The translations under genes and the position numbers were made by a program. Of a stretch of 64,000 nt of DNA, positions 9,790 to 16,351 are shown piece by piece; positions within the stretch are counted from its first letter, which is position 1, and each line of letters begins with the position of its first letter. The stretch comes from Spirosoma sp. KCTC 42546. Lineage in GTDB: Bacteria > Bacteroidota > Bacteroidia > Cytophagales > Spirosomataceae. The stretch spans positions 2,418,001 through 2,482,000 of the forward strand of contig NZ_CP041360.1 of assembly GCF_006965485.1 (NCBI RefSeq). The letters are read 5' to 3'. The notes beneath the pieces are model-generated. The model did not search any database, was not told the DNA's origin, and was given only the letters and a program-made list of their open reading frames with translations.

Positions 9790-9955
9790 AAAATCATAGC
9801 AAACTGCTTGCTGGCAGAAAGGAGTGAATGCACGGGCAGAAAACCAGATCGTTCTGGCTACCGTATATATAGAGGCCACTCTCCAATTGGCCGGGTTTTG
9901 TTTAATTAGGTGGGTTTTGCAGATGGTCCGCTCATTCAGTGGACCATCTCTTTTT
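9790..9955 (+). ncRNA. Possible small RNA with three hairpins and a terminator (uncertain)
   Basis: No protein is encoded here. On the plus strand there are successive small hairpins: CCAGA/TCTGG near 9844-9857, GGCC/GGCC near 9873-9892, and a strong terminator at 9921-9955. A terminator with no protein gene upstream on the plus strand suggests a short plus-strand transcript, or simply a barrier between kup and the Y-RNA array. It matches no riboswitch or housekeeping RNA that I recognise. Confidence 0.25.
9921..9955 (+). terminator. Rho-independent terminator, plus orientation
   Basis: AGATGGTCC (9921-9929) and GGACCATCT (9941-9949) are perfect complements around an 11-base loop and are followed by CTTTTTC on the plus strand. 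Read on the minus strand it is followed by GCAAAACCC, so it should work mainly in the plus direction. Confidence 0.65.
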
Positions 9956-9973
9956 CAGCAATAAACCAAGATA

Positions 9974-10016
9974 TAAAAATGCCAGAAGCTGCATCCATTC
10001 AGGACGCAGCTTCTGG
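9974..10016 (-). terminator. Terminator after the Y-RNA-like array
   Basis: CCAGAAGCTGC (9982-9992) and GCAGCTTCTGG (10006-10016) form a perfect 11-bp stem with a 13-base loop. On the minus strand it is followed by CATTTTTATAT. It lies 28 bases beyond the last RNA unit (10044-10165), so it probably ends transcription of the rsr/Y-RNA unit. Confidence 0.75.
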
Positions 10017-10043
10017 AGGTTTCAACTAAAAAATAGCAAGGCG

Positions 10044-10165
10044 ACAAGCGATAAGAGTACGTGGTGCTCTACCTCTGAGCTACATTGGGAAAAGCCCCAA
10101 TGGCCGGATTCGAACCGGCGTCCGCCCGGTTATCAGTCGAAGTAACTCTAGTCTACGGCACTTGT
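10044..10165 (-). ncRNA. Y-RNA-like noncoding RNA, unit 1, with permuted tRNA-like module
   Basis: Minus-strand order is: terminal stem ACAAG (10165-10161), the 23-nt block conserved in all four units (10160-10138), a linker, a T-arm GCCGG-TTCGAAT-CCGGC (10119-10103), an acceptor-like stem CATTGGG/CCCAATG closed by a short loop (10102-10083), TA, a D-arm GCTCAGAGGTAGAGC (10080-10066), then CCACGTACTCTTATCG and the closing CTTGT (10048-10044). The T-arm precedes the D-arm and the acceptor end is sealed, so it is not a translatable tRNA. GACTAGAGTTAC in the conserved block can pair, with single-base bulges, with GTACTCTTATC (10060-10050). A T6 run follows the end. Bacterial Y RNAs that sit next to rsr and mimic tRNA (YrlA type) are the known precedent. 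Confidence 0.85.
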
Positions 10166-10172
10166 TAAATTA

Positions 10173-10282
10173 TATGCAGGGCAATTGGTGAACAGAGAAA
10201 ATGCCTGGGATTCGAACCCAGACTACCCTTGAGGGCTTTTAACCAATCGAACGAAGTAACTCTATTCTACGGCACCTGCATA
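10173..10282 (-). ncRNA. Y-RNA-like noncoding RNA, unit 2, T-arm but no D-arm
   Basis: The unit is closed by TATGCAGG (minus 10282-10275, plus-strand CCTGCATA) with its complement at 10180-10173. The conserved 23-nt block is at 10274-10252. An inner stem of 8 bp (10249-10242 with 10189-10182, one G-U pair) encloses a small CCC/GGG hairpin and a perfect T-arm CTGGG-TTCGAAT-CCCAG (10221-10205). No D-arm or sealed acceptor stem is present, so its effector module differs from units 1 and 3. The CCCTCAAGGG hairpin next to the T-arm recalls a tRNA variable arm (inference). Confidence 0.75.
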
Positions 10283-10336
10283 ATGATCAAAAAAGCATGT
10301 TTTGGTCTGGAAATTTCTGTAAGTTGACTAAAATGA

Positions 10337-10464
10337 ATACAGGGCAACTATTGATAAGGTACGTGGGTTGCTCTAACCAACTGAGCTACATTGGGTACAC
10401 ACTACCCAATGGCCGGGATCGAACCGGCGACTGACGAAGTAACCCTAGTCTACGGCACCTGTAT
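10337..10464 (-). ncRNA. Y-RNA-like noncoding RNA, unit 3, with permuted tRNA-like module
   Basis: This is the cleanest unit. The terminal stem is ATACAGG/CCTGTAT (10464-10458 with 10343-10337). The conserved 23-nt block lies at 10457-10435. The T-arm is GCCGG-TTCGATC-CCGGC (10428-10412). A perfect 9-bp acceptor-like hairpin (CATTGGGTA/TACCCAATG, 5-base loop, 10411-10389) follows, then TA and a D-arm GCTCAGTTGGTTAGAGC (10386-10370). The 3' strand CACGTACCTTATC pairs with the conserved block through bulges. The helix formed by the conserved block takes the place an anticodon arm would have. Compared with unit 1, the stems are kept while the linkers change. Confidence 0.87.
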
Positions 10465-10475
10465 AATTGGTAAAA

Positions 10476-10610
10476 AACAGGAGTAACAAGCGGAACGGGA
10501 AATGGGGCATTGCTTGCCAGAGTCGAACTGGACCATCTCACTCCACGTTGGAAGCCACATGATTCCTCCCCTTCATGGTGCGAAGTAACCCACTCCTACG
10601 ACATCCTGTT
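10476..10610 (-). ncRNA. Y-RNA-like noncoding RNA, unit 4, most divergent, next to rsr
   Basis: It starts only eight bases past the rsr stop codon. The terminal stem is AACAGGA/TCCTGTT (10610-10604 with 10482-10476), followed at once by a T-run that could terminate transcription. The conserved block at 10603-10581 is altered in its first half but keeps GGGTTACTTCG. The T-arm is CCAG-TTCGACT-CTGG (10531-10517). A further CATGA/TCATG hairpin precedes it, and no D-arm is recognisable. It could be a diverged Y RNA with a different effector module. Confidence 0.7.
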
Positions 10611-10617
10611 TAGTCTA

Positions 10618-12156
10618 TCAAAGCGCAATCTGTTCAATTGTGCTTAGCGCCGTTTGACCTTCTTCGAGTGCCTGCAACACATCGAACACTTTGTCCGACC
10701 ATCCGGCAATCAAATAAACATCGTTCTTTTCTACTCGTAGGGGTGCGTTACCATAGCCCGCCAGATCGAACAAATACAATCGGGCATTGGGGAACATACG
10801 TTTGTATGCTGCCCATTTTGCCGATAACGTATTGGTTTGGCTTTTGTTAGCGGTTTTACTGTCCCACAATTGCACATCGGTGAATACCATTACTTTATCT
10901 GCCTTGTACCGTTGTTGAATGAGGTCTTCGAGCACCAGATAACCGTTGGTCGAATAACCTACTTCTCCTTCGCGCCGGTAAAATTCGTCCACGTTGGCCA
11001 GTACCTGCTGCGTAGGTAGAGCAATGGGTTTCCATCGGTCACCAAACATGCCACTTAGCACGTTCCGGCACTTTGCCTGCAACAGCATCCCCAATAACAA
11101 GCCGATATCATATAATAACACTTTACTTTTTGGCGAAATTGCCTTCTGCATTGAACTCGATACATCACAGGCCACAACTACGCTGGTCTGATAGTCGAAA
11201 CCACGTAGGTTGGCTACGCTGGCATAGATCGCATCTTCGATGGCTTCGAGTACGATGGGTACATGGCCAAGTGGTAACGCCTTCAACTCGCGATAAGCCG
11301 ACAGAAACCGAAAAGGTAACTGCTTGGCATTCCGAACGGCTTTTTCGCTGGCTAACAACGCGCAAACCGTTTCAACATGCGCCCCGCTGATGCCTGCTTC
11401 GAGCATGTTGCGGAGGTTGCGCAACGTGGCCATGTATCCCAACTGCCCACTGGCAATCAGTTCTTCCCATTTTGACCGAACGGAGGCTACTTTCTCCGCT
11501 TCCGAAGCAAATTTGGTTTGACCCAGCGCACTTAGCTCAGTTTCCCAGGTGTAGGGCGTCGTCAAGGTTCCCGCTGCGATTTTATCGAAAACAGCTTGCT
11601 GAATTTCTGCCTTTGCTTTCGGGTGAACCAGAAACAGCGCATCCCGAAGCTTTACTGCCGTAGTTCGCTCGTATTTGGCAAATTGATATTCATCGAATTT
11701 GTTGAACGCCACGGCCAGTCCTTTCTGCATCTGTTTCGAAATGCGGTTGAGTTTTTTTGTTCCGGTACGCTGGTTTGTTAGCTGATAGTAAGCCAGTAAT
11801 TCCGTAATTTCATCCGGACGCTGAACGGCCCGACCAACGGCCTTTCCCACTAAATCATCGCCATTGTGCACTTTTGCCAACTCACCCAGCAACATAATTG
11901 GTGTTGACCGTAGATATAGTTGTTCCCGGACATAAACCGCCAGTTTTGCTACGAACACCGGATTTGCCTGAGCCACCAATGCCTGAATCCGCTGTACTCG
12001 CTGATCGGCTTTCTCATACGTGGAGTCGTTCAACATCGTCGTTACCACGGCAGCGTACAACTCCATTTCGGTTGTTAGGGTAAACGCTTTAGCGCCTTCA
12101 TAGTTGACGCTTTTGATGTCATTGGGATTGGCGCGGTTGAAGATGTTGAATTTCAT
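10618..12156 (-). CDS. rsr: Ro60-like RNA-binding protein Rsr (TROVE domain plus vWA domain)
   Basis: The 512-residue protein has the length and layout of bacterial Ro60 orthologues: an alpha-helical TROVE/HEAT-repeat ring at about 20-310 (YMATLRNLRNML near 241-252, LPFRFLSAYREL near 280-291), followed by a von Willebrand factor A-like domain whose MIDAS motif DVSSS (D331, S333, S335) and later FTDVQLWDS are intact. Ro60 proteins bind misfolded RNAs and Y RNAs; in Deinococcus and Salmonella, Rsr works with Y RNA, and in Deinococcus also with the exonuclease PNPase. Four Y-RNA-like genes follow directly on the same strand. No rtcB or rtcA ligase gene is adjacent, unlike many proteobacterial loci. 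Confidence 0.93.
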   Translation of the reverse strand: MKFNIFNRANPNDIKSVNYEGAKAFTLTTEMELYAAVVTTMLNDSTYEKADQRVQRIQALVAQANPVFVAKLAVYVREQLYLRSTPIMLLGELAKVHNGDDLVGKAVGRAVQRPDEITELLAYYQLTNQRTGTKKLNRISKQMQKGLAVAFNKFDEYQFAKYERTTAVKLRDALFLVHPKAKAEIQQAVFDKIAAGTLTTPYTWETELSALGQTKFASEAEKVASVRSKWEELIASGQLGYMATLRNLRNMLEAGISGAHVETVCALLASEKAVRNAKQLPFRFLSAYRELKALPLGHVPIVLEAIEDAIYASVANLRGFDYQTSVVVACDVSSSMQKAISPKSKVLLYDIGLLLGMLLQAKCRNVLSGMFGDRWKPIALPTQQVLANVDEFYRREGEVGYSTNGYLVLEDLIQQRYKADKVMVFTDVQLWDSKTANKSQTNTLSAKWAAYKRMFPNARLYLFDLAGYGNAPLRVEKNDVYLIAGWSDKVFDVLQALEEGQTALSTIEQIAL

Positions 12157-12310
12157 GATCGTCGATGTTTGTTTTATGAACTTGACGATACAAAGGTTTA
12201 CCCCATCTGCGCAGTCTTTTTGCGTAGATAAATTTATTTTCAGTTTTTTGAAAAAAAATCAACGGGTGCGTATCCTTTGTAAATTGCTCAACGAATATGT
12301 CTTACACACC

Positions 12311-13093
12311 ATGTCTCTTCAATCAACAGCTGCAAACAACGGTCAGTATGAACAACTGATTGATGAGTTAAGCCATTTGCACATGTATACCATTGGTCGG
12401 GCGCTGACGAATGCCATCGTTATTGCTAATGGAAAAGTAAGTGGACAACATGCCCGCCTGATTCAGTGTACGCCTGATAGCTTCATTTTTGAAGATCTTG
12501 ATAGTAAGAATGGCTCGTTTGTCAATGGCATACGCATTACCCGTAAAGTTGTTGATAAGCAGGACACGCTCCGACTTGCTGACAGTGAGTTTACGGTTAG
12601 TCAACTAATTGCCCTGTTGGATAGTGAACCCGCAAAGCCAGCAACTTCCGGTTTGCCCGCGGAAGTAGTTAGTAATACTTTTTCTAAACCAGAACAAAAT
12701 CCTCTGGACTTTACACGATCCTTTGCCGATCTGAAACAGGTATATGAACAGTACCCGAAACTGCGTCGGGATTGCCGGAACCGGGAGAAAATGATTCGGA
12801 CGGGGAGCGTTATTGTTTCATCCATCGTGAGCGTAAGTGCTGTGTTGTCGACAGGGGGGGCTGCTTTGCCATTGCTTCATATCATGTCAGGTGCAGGGCT
12901 GAGTGTATTAATTCCTACCTTGTGTTCTACGCTGTTGTCGACGGATGAGAAATTAGAACTCATTGATAAAGAGTATCGTGAGCGGTATCGTTGCCCCAAC
13001 CCAACCTGCCGCGATCCATTTGGTACCCGCGAATGGGAACTGCTTGCCCAGCAAAAGACTTGCCGACGTTGTCAGGCTATTTGGGTGCATTAA
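12311..13093 (+). CDS. FHA domain protein with two membrane helices and C-terminal zinc ribbon
   Basis: The ATG at 12311 is the first start that gives a compact domain; an upstream extension would overlap the rsr promoter region. The 260-residue product has an FHA domain at about 22-105 with GR (29-30), SGQH (44-47) and NG..VNG (67-73), the residues that bind phosphothreonine. Two adjacent hydrophobic segments at about 163-208 are followed by a zinc-ribbon-like motif with cysteines 228, 233, 251 and 254. It likely reads phosphorylation by the kinase encoded at 16352. It is divergent from rsr with a 154-base shared spacer. Confidence 0.8.
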   Translation: MSLQSTAANNGQYEQLIDELSHLHMYTIGRALTNAIVIANGKVSGQHARLIQCTPDSFIFEDLDSKNGSFVNGIRITRKVVDKQDTLRLADSEFTVSQLIALLDSEPAKPATSGLPAEVVSNTFSKPEQNPLDFTRSFADLKQVYEQYPKLRRDCRNREKMIRTGSVIVSSIVSVSAVLSTGGAALPLLHIMSGAGLSVLIPTLCSTLLSTDEKLELIDKEYRERYRCPNPTCRDPFGTREWELLAQQKTCRRCQAIWVH

Positions 13094-13179
13094 AAAATAC
13101 TTTCCATTTATCACTCACCTTTTGCGGTCAGTATCTATTAACTGAAAATAGAACCGCACGCTATAGTCTATTCGCAGCC

Positions 13180-14124
13180 ATGTCGACACCTTCCGATCAA
13201 ACCGATTTACAAACCGATTCATACAGTATGGCTTCTTCCGCTTCTATCCCCACCAAATCAGGACTGAATACCAAAAAAATGCTGGGTATTTCGGCCGCTA
13301 CCTTGTTATTGGGAGGGTCGGCCTGGGCTATTAGCCATAAGATTGCAGAACGAAAGGCAACTCCCGCGGACCCGGCCTCGGACCCAACAAGCGGGCAAAC
13401 TACCGTACCGTTGCCCGAGGACGTTGACGTAGCCGGAAAAACAACCGATGACATGTCGTTTGCGCAGGCATTTGAAACCGCCCGCGCAGAAGTAGGAGTT
13501 GGGGGCGTATTTAGCTGGCATGGTCACTGGTACAATACATTCGAGAAAGAGGAGTGGGGGAGTCTTTCGCTGGTGCAACGGCAGGAGTTTACGGAAATGA
13601 TTACCGGGGAGCACCTGCCCGTAAAACCCTACGAACAGCCTATAGCCCATGCAACTGGCATTCCCTCACAACCGGAAGCCTCTCCTGACCCCACAATTAT
13701 TGAAGGTTACCTAAATGGGCAACGCGTAATGGGTCTTGATTTTGATCAGGATGGCATTATCGACACCTTAGTTCTGGAAGGAACAGATGGCTATACGTAC
13801 CGGGTAGTCGATGCCCGTGGCGATGATGGCCTGGATACGCTCCTGCGGTACGATTCGCTTACGGGTGAATTGGTGGAAATGGAACGAATGGATGAGTCCA
13901 TTATGCTGAGCAACAATCAGTTTAATCAGGGGCTGGAAGCTAGTATGTCGAAAGAAATTGTGGATTCAATCCTGGAAGCAGAGGCTTCTACAGGGCTGCC
14001 AGCCGCACCTGTCGAAGACACCGCGCCTGAACTGGCGCATGACCACACGGGCAATTCGGCTGATTTATACGAAGCTGATGATACGTATGTTAATGATGGT
14101 GACGTACAGGATATGGATGAATAA
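13180..14124 (+). CDS. Single-pass membrane protein with acidic, Asp-rich C-terminal region (unknown function)
   Basis: The start at 13180 follows a non-coding spacer. The 314-residue product has a cytoplasmic tail of about 35 residues, one membrane helix (MLGISAATLLLGGSAWAI, about 36-53), and a hydrophilic outer part. This includes a DFDQDGIIDTLVL segment resembling a calcium-binding DxDxDG loop, then a related DARGDDGLDTLL, and a strongly acidic C-terminus. No enzyme family was recognised. It sits between two FHA genes in a tight same-strand run and may be a structural or sensor part of that signalling set (inference). Confidence 0.6.
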   Translation: MSTPSDQTDLQTDSYSMASSASIPTKSGLNTKKMLGISAATLLLGGSAWAISHKIAERKATPADPASDPTSGQTTVPLPEDVDVAGKTTDDMSFAQAFETARAEVGVGGVFSWHGHWYNTFEKEEWGSLSLVQRQEFTEMITGEHLPVKPYEQPIAHATGIPSQPEASPDPTIIEGYLNGQRVMGLDFDQDGIIDTLVLEGTDGYTYRVVDARGDDGLDTLLRYDSLTGELVEMERMDESIMLSNNQFNQGLEASMSKEIVDSILEAEASTGLPAAPVEDTAPELAHDHTGNSADLYEADDTYVNDGDVQDMDE

Positions 14125-14129
14125 GGTGC

Positions 14130-14732
14130 ATGAGTGGATTTAAAACAACGCTAATTAACTGTCGGCAGTGTGGACGACGTATTCTGGTTCGTGCTGCCGA
14201 CGCCGAACGAGGGTCAATTATGTGTTCACATGTTGGATGTGGAGCCATTAATGAATTACAAAAGCTAGTTCATTACGACGAGTCTATCGTTCAGGGGCTA
14301 CCCGAGTTTGGGCAGTTAACTTATCTTGGGAATGCTGAATCTAGCTACTCACTCCAGTTTGGACGCAATGTCATCGGTACCTCCGAGACGTGTACGGTTC
14401 GGGTGACCCGTTTTGTTCATGAAGGTCGGTGTTTCATTAGCCGTCGGCACTGTACATTGACTATTACGTTTGACAAATGGACAGGTCAACTGCGCTATCA
14501 ACTTCAGGACGGTGCTATTGATGACACAACTCATACCCACCACTATAGCCTGAATGGTACGCTTCTGAATGGGATACCGCTGCAAAAAAACGAACTTATC
14601 GACGTAGATAATGGCGGCATTATTACCCTGGGTGGCGTAGATCGCTTTCGCTTAACCCACTTTCCAATACCACCCGCTATGCTTGATACGTATAAAATAG
14701 AGCTAGGTTTTAACCCCGATCGTACTCAGTAA
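14130..14732 (+). CDS. Zinc-ribbon plus FHA domain protein
   Basis: The 200-residue protein begins with a zinc-ribbon-like motif (C11, C14, C32, C37) and continues into an FHA domain at about 65-185 with FGRNVIG (77-83), SRRHC (104-108) and SLNGTLLNG. It lacks signal or membrane segments, so it is cytoplasmic. Starting five bases after the previous stop and ending three bases before the PP2C gene, it is clearly part of the same operon and likely binds phosphothreonine on a partner. Confidence 0.78.
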   Translation: MSGFKTTLINCRQCGRRILVRAADAERGSIMCSHVGCGAINELQKLVHYDESIVQGLPEFGQLTYLGNAESSYSLQFGRNVIGTSETCTVRVTRFVHEGRCFISRRHCTLTITFDKWTGQLRYQLQDGAIDDTTHTHHYSLNGTLLNGIPLQKNELIDVDNGGIITLGGVDRFRLTHFPIPPAMLDTYKIELGFNPDRTQ

Positions 14733-14735
14733 ACG

Positions 14736-15542
14736 ATGCAGATTCATCCATCATTGCCCATTGCTTTTTCGCATATCGGTCAACGGACTATCAATCAGGA
14801 TACGTTGTATCCAGCTAGGCGTACGGCTACCGAGGACACGCAGCTTTTCATTGTTTGCGACGGCATGGGCGGTGCCGATAAGGGAGAGGTGGCCAGCCAG
14901 TTGCTCTGCGATTCGATAGTACGTTATGCGACGTCGATGGATTGCCCGATTTTCGATAGTGTCCATATACAGGCTGCGCTTGATCTGGCTTATCAGGCAT
15001 ACTATACCTATCTGAACCAACAGCCACTTGTTAGCCGGATGGGCTCAACACTGGCGCTACTGCAATTTCATAAGCGCGGTGCTACTGTAGCCCATATTGG
15101 CGATAGTCGGGTGTATCAGCTACGAGAGGGTAAGATCATTTTTCAGACGCAGGATCATCGGCAGGTAAACGACATGGTTGAGTCCGGAATTATTACCGCT
15201 GCTCAGGCACTGACCCACCCCTGGCGGAATCGGTTGAGCCGGGCCGTGGTCGTTAGCGCTGCCGATAAAAATGGACCGATGAACCCGCCGACGCCGGACA
15301 TTACGGTTCTGACCGACGTTCGAGCAGGCGATTACTTTTTTATGTGTACCGATGGCGTGCTGGAAAAAATAGACGACTATGTACTGAGCACCCTGCTGGC
15401 TGGAGATATGCCCGATCAGGCTAAAATAGGATCGTTACAAGCCTTGTGCGATGGGGGGACAAAAGATAACTACTCGGGCTATTTAATTGGCATCAGCCAC
15501 GTAACACAAACCGAACCCGTTCGGTCAGTCAATGCCTTTTAA
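14736..15542 (+). CDS. PP2C-family serine/threonine phosphatase
   Basis: The 268-residue product carries the full PP2C motif set: an early RTINQDT, CDGMGG (41-46, metal-binding D42), GSTLALL, HIGDSRVYQL, CTDGVLE (204-210) and KDNYSGY near 243-249. These give the two-metal active site of PPM/PP2C phosphatases that reverse Ser/Thr phosphorylation. It is cytoplasmic, 268 residues being normal for bacterial PrpC/PstP-type enzymes without a membrane domain. The stop overlaps the start of the caspase-like gene by 11 bases, so the two are translationally linked. The obvious partner is the kinase at 16352. Confidence 0.92.
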   Translation: MQIHPSLPIAFSHIGQRTINQDTLYPARRTATEDTQLFIVCDGMGGADKGEVASQLLCDSIVRYATSMDCPIFDSVHIQAALDLAYQAYYTYLNQQPLVSRMGSTLALLQFHKRGATVAHIGDSRVYQLREGKIIFQTQDHRQVNDMVESGIITAAQALTHPWRNRLSRAVVVSAADKNGPMNPPTPDITVLTDVRAGDYFFMCTDGVLEKIDDYVLSTLLAGDMPDQAKIGSLQALCDGGTKDNYSGYLIGISHVTQTEPVRSVNAF

Positions 15543-16320
15543 CACGATGCTGACTCTATTGCTGATTAATATAGGAATGGTATTGGGATATTGGCCATTG
15601 CCGGTAAGTGGGCAAACCTATGCGGTTGTGGTAGGCATTGCCGATTATCAGGCTCTTTCCTATTCAACCGGCGATTTACGATTTGCCGACCGGGATGCCC
15701 GGCAGGTTGTTGCTTTTTTGCAGAGTAAAGCTGGTGGTAATGTACCTGCCTCGCACATTCGGCTTCTGACCAATCGGCAGGCTACACAAACTGCCATTCA
15801 ACAGGCATTAATGCTCTTTCGACAGGCGGGGCCAAACGATCGGATTATCCTGTACTTTTCAGGTCATGGCTTGCCCGATAGTTTTGTTCCCTACGATGCC
15901 CGACCAGGCAAGCCTGACAACCTGTTAACCTATGCCGCCATTAAAGCGGCTTTTCATGATTCTGACGCGATCACAAAATTATGCATCGCCGATGCCTGTC
16001 TATCGGGAGGAATAACCCGACAGCAGGCCAGCCAACGGGCCCTAACGAAACAGGTACGTGACGGAAGCAACGTGGCGATGCTACTGGCCAGTCGATCGAC
16101 TCAGTATGCCATTGAAGATCGACGCTTAGCAGGAGGGGCCTTTACGTATTTTCTGCTCAGAGGGTTGACGGGGCAAGGTGATCTCGACGGGAATGGAATT
16201 GTTACGATTCGAGAGTTACATCGATACGTAGCTCCGCTGGTTAAACAGCGAACGCGAGGCAAACAGACGCCGGTTTTTTATGGTCGATTTTCCGATAATC
16301 TGCCTTTAGCGTATCTTTGA
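15532..16320 (+). CDS. Caspase-like cysteine peptidase (C14 family), predicted exported
   Basis: The 262-residue product has an N-terminal hydrophobic segment (about 5-27, ending VSGQ) that reads as a signal peptide, followed by a caspase/metacaspase p20 fold. TYAVVVGIADYQ is the first strand, LYFSGHG carries the catalytic His112, and IADACLSGG carries the catalytic Cys156. A GDLDGNGIVTIREL segment near 215 resembles a calcium-binding EF-loop. Both catalytic residues are intact, so it is probably active, perhaps after export to the periplasm. It lies between a PP2C and a kinase gene. Confidence 0.87.
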   Translation: MPFNTMLTLLLINIGMVLGYWPLPVSGQTYAVVVGIADYQALSYSTGDLRFADRDARQVVAFLQSKAGGNVPASHIRLLTNRQATQTAIQQALMLFRQAGPNDRIILYFSGHGLPDSFVPYDARPGKPDNLLTYAAIKAAFHDSDAITKLCIADACLSGGITRQQASQRALTKQVRDGSNVAMLLASRSTQYAIEDRRLAGGAFTYFLLRGLTGQGDLDGNGIVTIRELHRYVAPLVKQRTRGKQTPVFYGRFSDNLPLAYL

Positions 16321-16351
16321 TTAAGCTATCCACGCTACCTAACCCGCTATT

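Noticed and set aside
9790..9900. Riboswitch (cyclic-di-GMP or cyclic-di-AMP type) upstream of kup
   Set aside because: The hairpins lie upstream of the kup -7 box rather than in its leader, and the conserved cores of these riboswitches are not present.
10066..10428. Ordinary or degraded tRNA genes (GGTTCGAATCC-type T-arms and GCTCAG-type D-arms)
   Set aside because: The T-arm comes before the D-arm, the acceptor stem is closed by a loop, and there is no anticodon stem with a matching partner. The arms sit in a repeated four-unit layout next to rsr, which suits Y RNAs better.
10044..10610. Two-piece (permuted) tmRNA
   Set aside because: No tag reading frame with an ALAA-type ending and no tRNA-Ala G-U acceptor pair were seen, and four related units are present, not one.
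10044..10610. CRISPR array based on repeated CGAAGTAAC blocks
   Set aside because: Repeats are 23 bases with 85-160-base gaps that hold folded, related sequence, and no cas genes are near.
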